A stretch of DNA of 45,149 nucleotides from HGM04593 sp045636545. GTDB taxonomy: Bacteria; Bacteroidota; Bacteroidia; Bacteroidales; Bacteroidaceae. The notes under the pieces are model-generated. The model was not told the origin of the DNA. It worked only from the letters and a program-made list of their open reading frames with translations, and did no database searches. A program made the position numbers and the translations under genes. Positions 16,935 through 24,947 of the stretch are shown here, piece by piece (the stretch's first letter is position 1; the number at the start of each line of letters is the position of its first letter). The stretch lies in NCBI GenBank assembly GCA_045636545.1, contig JAZTXR010000035.1:1-45149 (forward strand), read 5' to 3'.

Positions 16935-18071
16935 ATGAAAAAGGAGTATAGGATAATCATCAGCGGAGGCGGCACCGGAGGACACATCTTCCCCGCCCTG
17001 TCCATTGCCGATGCCATCAAGGCAAAGCAACCCGATGCCAAGATTCTGTTCGTGGGAGCAGACAACAGAATGGAGATGCAGAGAGTACCCGATGCGGGAT
17101 ATGAGATTGTGGGACTGCCCATAGCGGGTTTCGACCGCAAGAACCTGCTGAAGAACATCAAGGTATTGTGGAAAATCTTCAAGAGTCAGCGCATGGCCAG
17201 GAAGATTATCAAGGAGTTTGCTCCGCAGGCAGCTGTGGGCGTGGGAGGATATGCAAGCGGCCCCACATTGAAAATGGCGGCAAGCATGGATATTCCGACA
17301 CTCATACAGGAGCAGAACTCATACGCAGGCGTGACAAACAAGATTCTTGCAAAAGGAGCAAGGCTCATCTGTGTTGCCTACGAGGGTATGGAGCGTTTCT
17401 TCCCAAAGGAGAGAATACTGCTCACCGGTAATCCGGTGCGCAAGAACCTGCTCGAGATGCGCGCCAACCGCAAGGAGGCCATGAGAGCCATGAACCTTGA
17501 CGAGAACAGGAAGTGCGTGCTCATTGTGGGCGGCAGCCTTGGCGCACGCAGCATCAACGAGGGCATCATTGCCAATATCGGGAAGATAAGGGAGAACAGT
17601 GACATCCAGTTCATCTGGCAGACGGGAAAGCTCTACTTTGAGGAGATGAAAAGAAGAGCTGCCGAAGCCGGAAAGCCCGAGAACCTGATTATCACCGATT
17701 TCGTTTCAGACATGGGCTATGCGCTCAGTGCGGCAAACCTTGTAGTGTCACGTGCCGGTGCCGGTTCAATCTCGGAGTTCGCCCTGCTTGGCAAGGCTGT
17801 GATTCTGGTACCGTCGCCCAATGTTTCCGAAGACCACCAGACAAAGAACGCAATGGCGCTGGTGGACAAGGATGCGGCAATATACGTTGCCGATGCCAAC
17901 GTCAACGAGGAGCTCATAGAAAAGGCCATAGAAACGGTCAACGATGAGATGAAGCTTGCACTGCTCGAGACTAATATACAGAAGATGGGCAAACCCAATG
18001 CCGCAAGCGAGATTGCCGACAAGGTGCTGAAGCTTGCCGATGCATACATTGAGAAAAGAACAGGACGTTAA
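16935..18071 (+). CDS. murG: UDP-GlcNAc:undecaprenyl-PP-MurNAc-pentapeptide transferase MurG
   Basis: The 378-residue glycosyltransferase converts lipid I to lipid II on the cytoplasmic membrane face. The N-terminal GGGTGGHIFPAL loop is at residues 11-22. The C-terminal UDP-sugar site holds GGSLGARSIN, SRAGAGSISE and PSPNVSEDHQTKNA. I chose the ATG at 16935 because it puts the first strand right before the glycine loop; an ATG at 16908 would add nine residues and overlap ftsW. The small palindrome CACAAACTTTGTG (16919-16931) lies just before this start. Confidence 0.96.
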   Translation: MKKEYRIIISGGGTGGHIFPALSIADAIKAKQPDAKILFVGADNRMEMQRVPDAGYEIVGLPIAGFDRKNLLKNIKVLWKIFKSQRMARKIIKEFAPQAAVGVGGYASGPTLKMAASMDIPTLIQEQNSYAGVTNKILAKGARLICVAYEGMERFFPKERILLTGNPVRKNLLEMRANRKEAMRAMNLDENRKCVLIVGGSLGARSINEGIIANIGKIRENSDIQFIWQTGKLYFEEMKRRAAEAGKPENLIITDFVSDMGYALSAANLVVSRAGAGSISEFALLGKAVILVPSPNVSEDHQTKNAMALVDKDAAIYVADANVNEELIEKAIETVNDEMKLALLETNIQKMGKPNAASEIADKVLKLADAYIEKRTGR

Positions 18072-18092
18072 AAAGAGATTCAAAAAAAGCAG

Positions 18093-19475
18093 ATGGAACT
18101 TAAAGATATTAAAGCGGTATATTTCCTTGGTGCCGGCGGTATTGGCATGAGTGCTTTAGTGAGATACTTCCTTAACGAGGGCAAGTTCGTGGGCGGATAT
18201 GACCGCACACCGAGCGAGCTCACCGACAGGCTCATTGAAGAGGGTGCCGTACTGCACTTTGAAGAGGACACGAACCTTGTCCCCGCCGAGTGCAAGGACC
18301 CCGCCTCGACACTTGTCGTCTACACTCCGGCAATACCCGCCGACCACAAGGAGTGGAGCCTTTTCAAGGATGGCGGCTTTACCATAAAGAAAAGGGCCGA
18401 GGTGCTTGGCATAATCACAAAGGGAAAGCGTGGAGTATGTGCTGCCGGTACACACGGCAAGACCACGACATCCACAATGACCGCCCACCTGTTGCACAGC
18501 TCGTCGGTCGATTGCGCCGCTTTCCTTGGAGGAATATCAAAGAACTACAGGAGCAACCTCATCACAACCGACAAGAGCGACCTCGTGGTGATTGAAGCCG
18601 ACGAGTATGACCGTTCGTTCCTGCACCTGCAGCCATACGTGGCGACAATTACATCGGCCGACCCCGACCACCTGGACATCTATGGCAACAAGGAGAACTA
18701 TCTGGAGGCCTTTGCGCAGTTCACCGAGAGGATACGCGAGGACGGATACCTTATAATACACGAAGGCCTGGAGGTGAAGCCACGTACAAAAGCGGGGGTA
18801 AAGACATACACATACAGCCGTGAGCAGGGCGATTTCCACGCCGAGAACATACGAATCGGCGGCGGAACAATCCTCTTTGACTATGTATCGCCTTGGCAGA
18901 GGATTGATGACGTTGAACTTGGCGTACCAATGAGCATAAACATAGAGAACGGAATAGCCTCAATGGCCATGGCCGAGATTTGCGGAGCCGATGCCGGGGA
19001 GATGAAGAAGGCCATGAAGAGCTTCGCCGGAGCCGAACGCCGCTTCGACTTCCACATAAAGGAGGATGATCTGGTGCTCATCAGCGACTATGCACACCAC
19101 CCAGACGAGGTGCGTGCCTGCGCAAAGTCATTGAAGGAGCTTTACAGCGACAAAAAAGTGACTGTGCTGTTCCAGCCACACCTTTTCAGCCGCACGGCCG
19201 ACTTCTACAAGGAGTTCGCCGAGAGCCTCTCGATGTTCGACAAGGTTATTCTGGTAGACATCTACCCCGCAAGGGAGAAACCCATACCGGGCGTTACCAG
19301 CAAGCTCATCTATGACCACCTTGCCGACGGCGTGGAGAAGAGTATGTGCAGCCGTGCCGATGTGCTCGCCACCGTTGAAAAGGAGAAGAACGGCATTGAG
19401 ATTCTTGTCTCGCTCGGCGCAGGCGACATTGAGAACGATATTGCAGAAATGAAACGGATATTGAAGAACAGATAA
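18093..19475 (+). CDS. murC: UDP-MurNAc:L-alanine ligase MurC
   Basis: The 460-residue cytoplasmic enzyme starts the stem peptide by adding L-alanine to UDP-MurNAc. It has the N-terminal FLGAGGIGMSALVRYF fold, the ATP loop G119-THGKTTT (K123) and the ADEYDRSFL and SADPDHLD motifs. The late YAHHPDEV motif is also typical of MurC. Size matches the family. Its stop overlaps the ftsQ start (TAATG). Confidence 0.97.
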   Translation: MELKDIKAVYFLGAGGIGMSALVRYFLNEGKFVGGYDRTPSELTDRLIEEGAVLHFEEDTNLVPAECKDPASTLVVYTPAIPADHKEWSLFKDGGFTIKKRAEVLGIITKGKRGVCAAGTHGKTTTSTMTAHLLHSSSVDCAAFLGGISKNYRSNLITTDKSDLVVIEADEYDRSFLHLQPYVATITSADPDHLDIYGNKENYLEAFAQFTERIREDGYLIIHEGLEVKPRTKAGVKTYTYSREQGDFHAENIRIGGGTILFDYVSPWQRIDDVELGVPMSINIENGIASMAMAEICGADAGEMKKAMKSFAGAERRFDFHIKEDDLVLISDYAHHPDEVRACAKSLKELYSDKKVTVLFQPHLFSRTADFYKEFAESLSMFDKVILVDIYPAREKPIPGVTSKLIYDHLADGVEKSMCSRADVLATVEKEKNGIEILVSLGAGDIENDIAEMKRILKNR

Positions 19476-20209
19476 TGCTGAAGAAGATTCTGACATACAT
19501 TGCCACTGCGGTAATAGCGTGCTACCTTGTGTTTGCTTTTGTCATAGTCCCCATGCAGAAAGAGAATGACAACTGCAAAGGCATTGTAATAAACATTGCC
19601 GACAACAGGCTGGGCACCATAAGCAACGAAGATATCGAGGAGATGCTCAACGAGGAGGGACTGCACCCGCAGGAGAGGGCGATAGACAGTGTTAGTTGCA
19701 GCAACATCGAGAACTTCATAAAGTCCATGACACTCATAAAGGAGTGCCGTGTGTACAAGACGAACAGCAAGAGGATTGTCATCGACATCGTCTGCCGCGA
19801 GCCTGTGCTGAAAGTAATTGAGAACAGTGGAGCCACATACTATGTTGACATCGAGGGACAGAAGATAGAGGGCATAAGGAAGCCCCTGCGCCTGCCTGTG
19901 GCATCGGGAGAGATTGACAGTGCAATGGTCGGCAACGAACTGCGCACCGTAGTATCGGCCATTGAAAAGGACCCGTTCTGGCTTGCACAGATTCAGCAGA
20001 TACACTTCGATGAGAAGAAGGAAGCCATCATCATTCCACGCATCGGCGACCACATCATTGAACTTGGCAGCGTGAAACAGCTCGACGAGAAGCTGGAGAA
20101 CCTCAAAACCTTCTACACACGAGGGCTGAACACTGTGGGCTGGAACAAATACAGCAAACTGAACATTAAAATAAGCAACAAAGTCATTTGCACAAAAAGA
20201 GAGAAATAG
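19475..20209 (+). CDS. ftsQ: Cell division protein FtsQ
   Basis: The 244-residue bitopic protein has a short cytoplasmic start, one membrane helix (about residues 5-27) and a periplasmic POTRA-like plus beta domain (about 40-225). FtsQ links early Z-ring proteins to the septal synthase through FtsL/FtsB. Sequence conservation is low, as usual for this family. Gene order (murC-ftsQ-ftsA-ftsZ), topology and size carry the assignment. It starts inside the murC stop and ends 2 bases before ftsA. Confidence 0.9.
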   Translation: MLKKILTYIATAVIACYLVFAFVIVPMQKENDNCKGIVINIADNRLGTISNEDIEEMLNEEGLHPQERAIDSVSCSNIENFIKSMTLIKECRVYKTNSKRIVIDIVCREPVLKVIENSGATYYVDIEGQKIEGIRKPLRLPVASGEIDSAMVGNELRTVVSAIEKDPFWLAQIQQIHFDEKKEAIIIPRIGDHIIELGSVKQLDEKLENLKTFYTRGLNTVGWNKYSKLNIKISNKVICTKREK

Positions 20210-20211
20210 AT

Positions 20212-21621
20212 ATGGGAAATACCTATTACATTGTAGCCATTGAAGTCAGCTCCTCAAAGATTTCGGGAGTTGTGGGAATTGAGACCACCGAAGGGATGAG
20301 GATTCTTGCAACAGCAAGCACCCCTGTCGACGGCTTCATATCAAAAGGAATAGTACGCAATGTCGACAAGGCAAGCGAAGCGATAAGCGGCATTGTAAAC
20401 ATATTGGAGAGTGACCTGAGGAACGTTGTAAAGGAGGATATAGCAATAAAGAAAGCATATATCTCGTTTGCCGGACTGAGCATGAAGAGCATCAGGTCAA
20501 AGGTGGCACGCGATTTCGGCGGATACATAAAGATAACACCCGAAATCATAGACGGTATGGAGTGCGAGAATCAGGAGACATTCCGGGTTCCCGATGGATA
20601 TAAAAGACTGCAGGTAGACACACAGGAGTACAGGTTCGACGGCAACATCGACTTCAACCCCATTGGTGCCCCCACACAGCACATCGAGTGCAACTACCTG
20701 AACATCGTGATGAAAGAGCAGTTCTTTGCACAATTGTGCGAAAGCTTTGCGCAAGCCGGCATTGAGATTGAAGACAGTTTCTGCGCAGCAAACCTTGATG
20801 CCGACATACTGCTCTCGAAAGACCTGCGCCGCAACGGATGCGCATTGGTGAACATCGGTGCCGAGACAACCACCATATCCATCTACAGCAATGACAAGCC
20901 CAGGACACTCACCGTCCTGCCGCTCGGCAGCAACAACATCACACGCGACCTGACAGCAGAACGCATATCGCTTGACAAGGCCGAGGTAATAAAGTTCACA
21001 CGTGGCTACAAGCCCGCAACCAATGCAAACGACGACATTGACAGCGAGACATCGGACAACATAATCTATGCCCGCACGGGAGAGATACTCAAGAACGTGC
21101 GCTACCAGATTGAGGAATCGGGAGAGCGTGTACACCACATAATCTTCACTGGCGGCGGTTCAAAGCTCAAGAACCTGAGCATGCTGTTGGAGGAGTTCCT
21201 GCCCGATTTCAGCACCGAGATAAAGCCCGAGCCACAGTTCAACCTCGTGAGCGAAAGCGGAGTAAACGTGAGCGGAGTAATCACCACAGCGCTCTACGGC
21301 CTTTTGAAACAGGGAAAAGCAAACTGCTGCGAAACTTTGATGCCCGCCGCACAGGAGAATGGCGAGATATTCTCCCAAGACGAGATGGAAGGCAAGGAGG
21401 AAACCATTTTTATAGAGCCCGCCTTAAACGAGACCCCCGAGATTAAGGAGGAGATAGTTGAACCTAAGGTAGAAGCTACAAAAGAGAAGGAGCCTGCAAA
21501 ACCAACCGGAAAGAAAACACAAAAGAAAAGTTGGGGTATTGGAAATCTTTTTCAGGAGTGGATAAAAAATGCAACCAGCGATCCCGAATATGAGAACGAA
21601 ACAGCGAATAACGACCAATAA
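20212..21621 (+). CDS. ftsA: Cell division protein FtsA
   Basis: The 469-residue actin-fold protein tethers FtsZ to the membrane and recruits later division proteins. It starts YYIVAIEVSSSKISGVVG (phosphate-1 region). It also shows NIGAETTTISIY and FTGGGSKLKNL, the phosphate-2 and adenosine motifs. The C-terminal stretch GIGNLFQEWIKNA could form the amphipathic membrane-targeting helix, followed by an acidic end. I chose ATG 20212; a TTG at 20188 would overlap ftsQ. The C-terminal extension after the fold is rich in Glu, Lys and Pro. Confidence 0.96.
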   Translation: MGNTYYIVAIEVSSSKISGVVGIETTEGMRILATASTPVDGFISKGIVRNVDKASEAISGIVNILESDLRNVVKEDIAIKKAYISFAGLSMKSIRSKVARDFGGYIKITPEIIDGMECENQETFRVPDGYKRLQVDTQEYRFDGNIDFNPIGAPTQHIECNYLNIVMKEQFFAQLCESFAQAGIEIEDSFCAANLDADILLSKDLRRNGCALVNIGAETTTISIYSNDKPRTLTVLPLGSNNITRDLTAERISLDKAEVIKFTRGYKPATNANDDIDSETSDNIIYARTGEILKNVRYQIEESGERVHHIIFTGGGSKLKNLSMLLEEFLPDFSTEIKPEPQFNLVSESGVNVSGVITTALYGLLKQGKANCCETLMPAAQENGEIFSQDEMEGKEETIFIEPALNETPEIKEEIVEPKVEATKEKEPAKPTGKKTQKKSWGIGNLFQEWIKNATSDPEYENETANNDQ

Positions 21622-21634
21622 ATGATACAGAAGT

Positions 21635-23023
21635 ATGGATGTTAAAGAACCAGCAAGACAGAACTTACCATTTGCCATACCGACAGATGCGCCACGAATC
21701 ATAAAGGTAATTGGTGTGGGCGGCGGTGGCAGCAACGCAGTACACAACATGTACCGCAAGGGCATACACAATGTATCATTTGCGGTATGTAACACCGACC
21801 TGCAGGCAATGCAGAACTCACCTATCCCAAAGAAGGTGCAGCTTGGTCTGGAGATAACCGAAGGCCTTGGTGCCGGCAATGACCCTGCGGTGGCACGCAA
21901 GGCAGCCGAAGAGAGCCGCGAGGAGATTGAAAGGCTCTTTGACGATGGCACAAAGATGGCATTCATCACCGCCGGAATGGGTGGTGGTACCGGAACCGGC
22001 GCCGCGCCCGTTGTTGCCGAGATTGCCCGCAGCAAGGGCATACTCACCGTGGGCATTGTCACCATTCCGTTCAAGTTCGAGATGACAGGAAAAATAAAGC
22101 AGGCCCTGCGCGGTGTCATCGAGATATCGAAGCACGTGGATGCACTGCTTGTCATCAACAACCAGCGCCTCATTGACATATACCCCAAGATGGAGGTCTC
22201 CGAGGGATTCAAGATTGTCGATGATGTGCTCACCACAGCAACAAAGAGCATTGCCGAGATTATCACCGCACGCGGTGTCATAAACCTTGACTTCCGCGAT
22301 GTGAAGAAGATACTGAAGAACGGTGGCGTAGCCATTATGAGCTACGGCATTGAAAAGGGTGAGATGCGCGTGTCACGTGCATTCCGCAAAGCGCTCCACT
22401 CTCCCCTGCTCAACGACAACGACATCTACAAGTCAAAGAAGATTCTTTTCAACATATACGAGAACCCCAACACCCCAATCCGCGTTGAAGAGATGGCCGA
22501 GGTTGAGGAGTTCATGTCAAAGTTCACCGACGAGAACATCGAGCTCATCTGGGGTTACAGCAAGGACCCGAGCCTTGAAGAGGGAGAGGTAAAGGTCACA
22601 GTGCTGGCCACCGGCTTTGGAATGAAGAATATCCCTGGTATAGAACCCGAGGTGAAAGCCATCATTGAACAGGAGCGTGAGGCAACACTTGCCGAGAAGA
22701 AGAAAGAAAAAGAGGAAGATGACAAGCTCAACCAGATGGTCAACGCCCTCTACAAGCCCGACTACAAGATGTACATCTTCAAAGGCGACGAGATGTACAA
22801 CGAAGAGTTCCTTGCAGCGCTCGACAACTCACCCACCTACCGCCGCACGGCACAGGAACTGGAGAAGATGATTGCAATCTTTGGAGACGAAACAGAATAC
22901 ATCAACACAGAGAACGAGAGTGAAGTGACCACCGACTGCAGCGCAACAGAAACTGCAACCGCAGCCGAAGAGGATGAAGAAGAGAGTGTCGGCGAGACAG
23001 TCTTTGACAAAGAATTCAATTGA
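21635..23023 (+). CDS. ftsZ: Cell division GTPase FtsZ
   Basis: The 462-residue tubulin homologue polymerises into the Z-ring. The glycine loop GVGGGGSNAV is at about residues 27-36 and the tubulin signature GGGTGTG at 116-122. The T7-loop region NLDFRDVKK follows. After the GTPase and C-terminal core (ending about 325) there is a charged linker (EKKKEKEEDD) and a segment with NSPTYRRTA. The protein ends EEEESV-type acidic residues and FDKEFN. The usual terminal peptide of the DIPxFLR kind is not present. Last gene of the dcw run before yqeY. Confidence 0.97.
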   Translation: MDVKEPARQNLPFAIPTDAPRIIKVIGVGGGGSNAVHNMYRKGIHNVSFAVCNTDLQAMQNSPIPKKVQLGLEITEGLGAGNDPAVARKAAEESREEIERLFDDGTKMAFITAGMGGGTGTGAAPVVAEIARSKGILTVGIVTIPFKFEMTGKIKQALRGVIEISKHVDALLVINNQRLIDIYPKMEVSEGFKIVDDVLTTATKSIAEIITARGVINLDFRDVKKILKNGGVAIMSYGIEKGEMRVSRAFRKALHSPLLNDNDIYKSKKILFNIYENPNTPIRVEEMAEVEEFMSKFTDENIELIWGYSKDPSLEEGEVKVTVLATGFGMKNIPGIEPEVKAIIEQEREATLAEKKKEKEEDDKLNQMVNALYKPDYKMYIFKGDEMYNEEFLAALDNSPTYRRTAQELEKMIAIFGDETEYINTENESEVTTDCSATETATAAEEDEEESVGETVFDKEFN

Positions 23024-23055
23024 ACCACATAATAACCGTTTAAATTATAAATATT

Positions 23056-23508
23056 ATGGAACTGTTTGACATTATAAGCAACGACATCAAGGAGGCAATG
23101 AAGGCAAAGGACAAGGTTGCCCTTGACACACTCCGCAACATAAAAAAGGTTCTGCTCGAGGCAAAGACAGCCCCCGGAGCAGGCGACACCGTGAGCGATG
23201 ACACCGCAATAAAGATTATACAGAAACTGGTGAAGCAGGGAAAGGAGTCGGCAGAACTTTACAGGAGCCAGAACCGCCCCGAACTTGCACAGGAGGAACT
23301 CGCACAGGTTGAGGTCATGACAAAATACCTTCCCAAGCAGATGAGCGAGGAGGAGGTTGCAGCAGCGCTCAAGGAGATTATTGCGCAGACAGGCGCTGCC
23401 GGCCCGCAGGATATGGGTAAAGTGATGGGCGTGGCAACCAAGCAGCTTGCCGGCAAGGCCGAGGGCAAGACAATCTCGACACTTGTAAAGCAATTACTTG
23501 CAAATTAG
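23056..23508 (+). CDS. GatB/YqeY-domain protein
   Basis: The 150-residue, highly helical protein matches the YqeY family throughout: MELFDIISNDIKEAMKAKD at the start, KVALDTLRNIK, KYLPKQMSEEE and MGKVMGVATKQL. The fold resembles the tRNA-binding tail of GatB amidotransferase subunits, but the cellular role of stand-alone YqeY proteins is not established. It follows ftsZ by 32 bases on the same strand. Its stop codon overlaps the stop of recO on the other strand by 4 bases (TTAG serving both). Confidence 0.92.
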   Translation: MELFDIISNDIKEAMKAKDKVALDTLRNIKKVLLEAKTAPGAGDTVSDDTAIKIIQKLVKQGKESAELYRSQNRPELAQEELAQVEVMTKYLPKQMSEEEVAAALKEIIAQTGAAGPQDMGKVMGVATKQLAGKAEGKTISTLVKQLLAN

Positions 23509-24230
23509 TCGAACAGTTCACGCAGTACAGCAGCCGATTTCAGTTCAGGGAATTCGGGAATGTGCAGACGGTAATATTGAGAGAGGGTTGCGAGGTATTC
23601 ACCTCGCAACTTTCTGTTCAGTTCAAGCCTGTGCATTGAGTCATACCCTATGCCGAGCAGCCCCACAAAGTTGGCTGCATCCTCGGGCAACAGGAAGTTC
23701 GGATGCAACGGATGCTCGCGCACCGCACAGCCCTGTGCAAGGTCAAAATAACACCCGGGGACAAACTCGTCAACATTGGGGTATATGCCAAGAAAGCGTA
23801 GCAGCTGCACCATAAAGACTAGATGGAAATCGGCATATCCCTGCTCAAGATTATCGAAAAGCGTAAAGGAACGGTCGAGAAAGGTATACAGCGAATCGTC
23901 CCTTCCGCTCTCACGCAGAGCAAAGGTAAGCAGCTCGGCCAGGAACAGGGCTATTGAGGATTTTACCACATCGTTCTGTATCGACGGAAACATTACGGAA
24001 GGCTGCGCCTCGCCAATGCGCGAGAGGTTGCGCCCGCTCTTCACCGTCGCCGCGAACGTGAGCATTGACAACGGTTGGAACAGTACGCTGCGCACCCTGC
24101 TGCGCTTGCTGTGCGACACAGGAACAAGGAACGACATCCTGCCGCGTTGTGCAGTGTAGATGTCGGCAATCATAAGCCCGTCATTATACCTAAGTGTACG
24201 CAAGACAATGCCCTCGAATTTCTCAACCAT
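23505..24230 (-). CDS. recO: DNA repair protein RecO
   Basis: The 241-residue protein begins FEGIVLRTLRYNDGLMIADIY, the OB-fold start of RecO, and has the helical C-terminal part with FVPGCYFDLAQG. RecO acts with RecR and RecF to load RecA on SSB-coated single-stranded DNA. Assignment rests on overall pattern and length, as the family is weakly conserved. Only two close cysteines are seen, not a full zinc-binding set. It converges on yqeY and has a divergent promoter region shared with tRNA-Glu. Confidence 0.9.
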   Translation of the reverse strand: MVEKFEGIVLRTLRYNDGLMIADIYTAQRGRMSFLVPVSHSKRSRVRSVLFQPLSMLTFAATVKSGRNLSRIGEAQPSVMFPSIQNDVVKSSIALFLAELLTFALRESGRDDSLYTFLDRSFTLFDNLEQGYADFHLVFMVQLLRFLGIYPNVDEFVPGCYFDLAQGCAVREHPLHPNFLLPEDAANFVGLLGIGYDSMHRLELNRKLRGEYLATLSQYYRLHIPEFPELKSAAVLRELFD

Positions 24231-24256
24231 AACAGCTAAACGATAAAATTACAAGG

Positions 24257-24264
24257 CAAAGCTA
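24257..24264 (-). promoter_or_regulatory. Promoter -7 box of recO
   Basis: On the minus strand TAGCTTTG is a perfect TAnnTTTG, 26 bases from the recO ATG. No TTTG at the right distance was found, so the promoter is probably weak. Confidence 0.5.
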
Positions 24265-24283
24265 TAAAAAATTCCTCAAATTG

Positions 24284-24314
24284 TTTGTCAATTCAAAAAA
24301 AGGTTTTACCTTTG
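24284..24314 (+). promoter_or_regulatory. Promoter of the tRNA-Glu/rpsT unit
   Basis: TTTG (24284-24287), exactly 19 bases, then TACCTTTG (24307-24314): a perfect Bacteroidota consensus promoter. The transcript would carry about 55 bases of leader before the tRNA. In that leader CCATCCT (24346-24352) is complementary to AGGATGG (24371-24377), which includes the first two tRNA bases. Confidence 0.8.
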
Positions 24315-24375
24315 CACTCGCTTTTGGCCACCAATGAGTCAAAAGCCATCCTCAAAAGGGATTTCATCAAAGGAT

Positions 24376-24447
24376 GGCCCATTCGTCTATCGGCTAGGAC
24401 GCAAGATTTTCATTCTTGAAAGAGGGGTTCGATTCCCCTATGGGCTA
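24376..24447 (+). tRNA. tRNA-Glu (anticodon TTC)
   Basis: The 72-base sequence folds as a cloverleaf. The acceptor GGCCCAT pairs with ATGGGCT (first pair G-U), and the anticodon stem CAAGA/TCTTG has loop TTTTCAT with anticodon TTC. The T arm GGGG-TTCGATT-CCCC is intact and the discriminator is A. CCA is not encoded. It is read in the same direction as rpsT, 30 bases ahead of it. Confidence 0.95.
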
Positions 24448-24477
24448 CAATTAAAACTAAAAAACATTATTGAAGAG

Positions 24478-24732
24478 ATGGCAAATCACAAATCATCACT
24501 TAAGAGAATCAGACAGACAGAGAAGAGAAATCTTTTGAACCGTTATTTGGGTAAGAATATGCGTTCTGCAGTTCGCGGCTTGCGCGCTATCAACGACAAG
24601 AACGAGGCTTTGGCCAAGTTCCCCGAGGTACAGAAGATGCTTGACAGAATGGCTAAGCGTGGTCTCATCCACAGAAACAAGGCTGCAAACCTCAAGTCAG
24701 GTCTTTGCGCCAAGATTGCAAAATTAGCCTAA
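24478..24732 (+). CDS. rpsT: 30S ribosomal protein S20
   Basis: The 84-residue basic protein begins MANHKSSLKRIRQTEKRNLL, the S20 signature, and is rich in Lys and Arg throughout. S20 binds 16S rRNA early in 30S assembly. The ATG at 24478 fits the family; a longer frame from 24334 would run through the tRNA and is rejected. No promoter is seen between tRNA-Glu and this gene, so the mRNA 5' end is probably made by tRNA 3' processing. A strong terminator follows. Confidence 0.97.
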   Translation: MANHKSSLKRIRQTEKRNLLNRYLGKNMRSAVRGLRAINDKNEALAKFPEVQKMLDRMAKRGLIHRNKAANLKSGLCAKIAKLA

Positions 24733-24758
24733 TTTTGTAACAAATATATTTACCTGTA

Positions 24759-24785
24759 AAAGGGCTGGATTTTGTCCAGCCCTTT
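24759..24785 (+). terminator. Terminator after rpsT
   Basis: AAAGGGCTGGA (24759-24769), loop TTTTG, TCCAGCCCTTT (24775-24785): an 11-bp stem starting 26 bases after the rpsT stop. From here to the gyrB promoter (24786-24890) nothing else was recognised. Confidence 0.85.
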
Positions 24786-24890
24786 CGTCTTTGTACCTGC
24801 CCGAACCATACTATCAACTCCCCGCAAGAGAGCGACACCCGAAGCCCACAGACAACATTGCACAACAGCAAAATATTTAGTACAAAGCGC

Positions 24891-24921
24891 TTGTCAAATA
24901 GCACTTTTTTTGCTAACTTTG
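24891..24921 (+). promoter_or_regulatory. Promoter of gyrB
   Basis: TTG (24891-24893), 20 bases, then TAACTTTG (24914-24921), a perfect -7 box, 26 bases ahead of the gyrB ATG. Confidence 0.7.
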
Positions 24922-24947
24922 TTCGGTTATATTGGTAATAAAACATT

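Noticed and set aside
23505..23508. Overlapping stop codons of yqeY and recO as a regulatory overlap
   Set aside because: A 4-base convergent overlap is common in compact genomes and gives no sign of function.
24334..24477. Long N-terminal extension of the rpsT reading frame
   Set aside because: It reads through the tRNA-Glu gene and is absent from S20 proteins; ATG 24478 gives the normal 84 residues.
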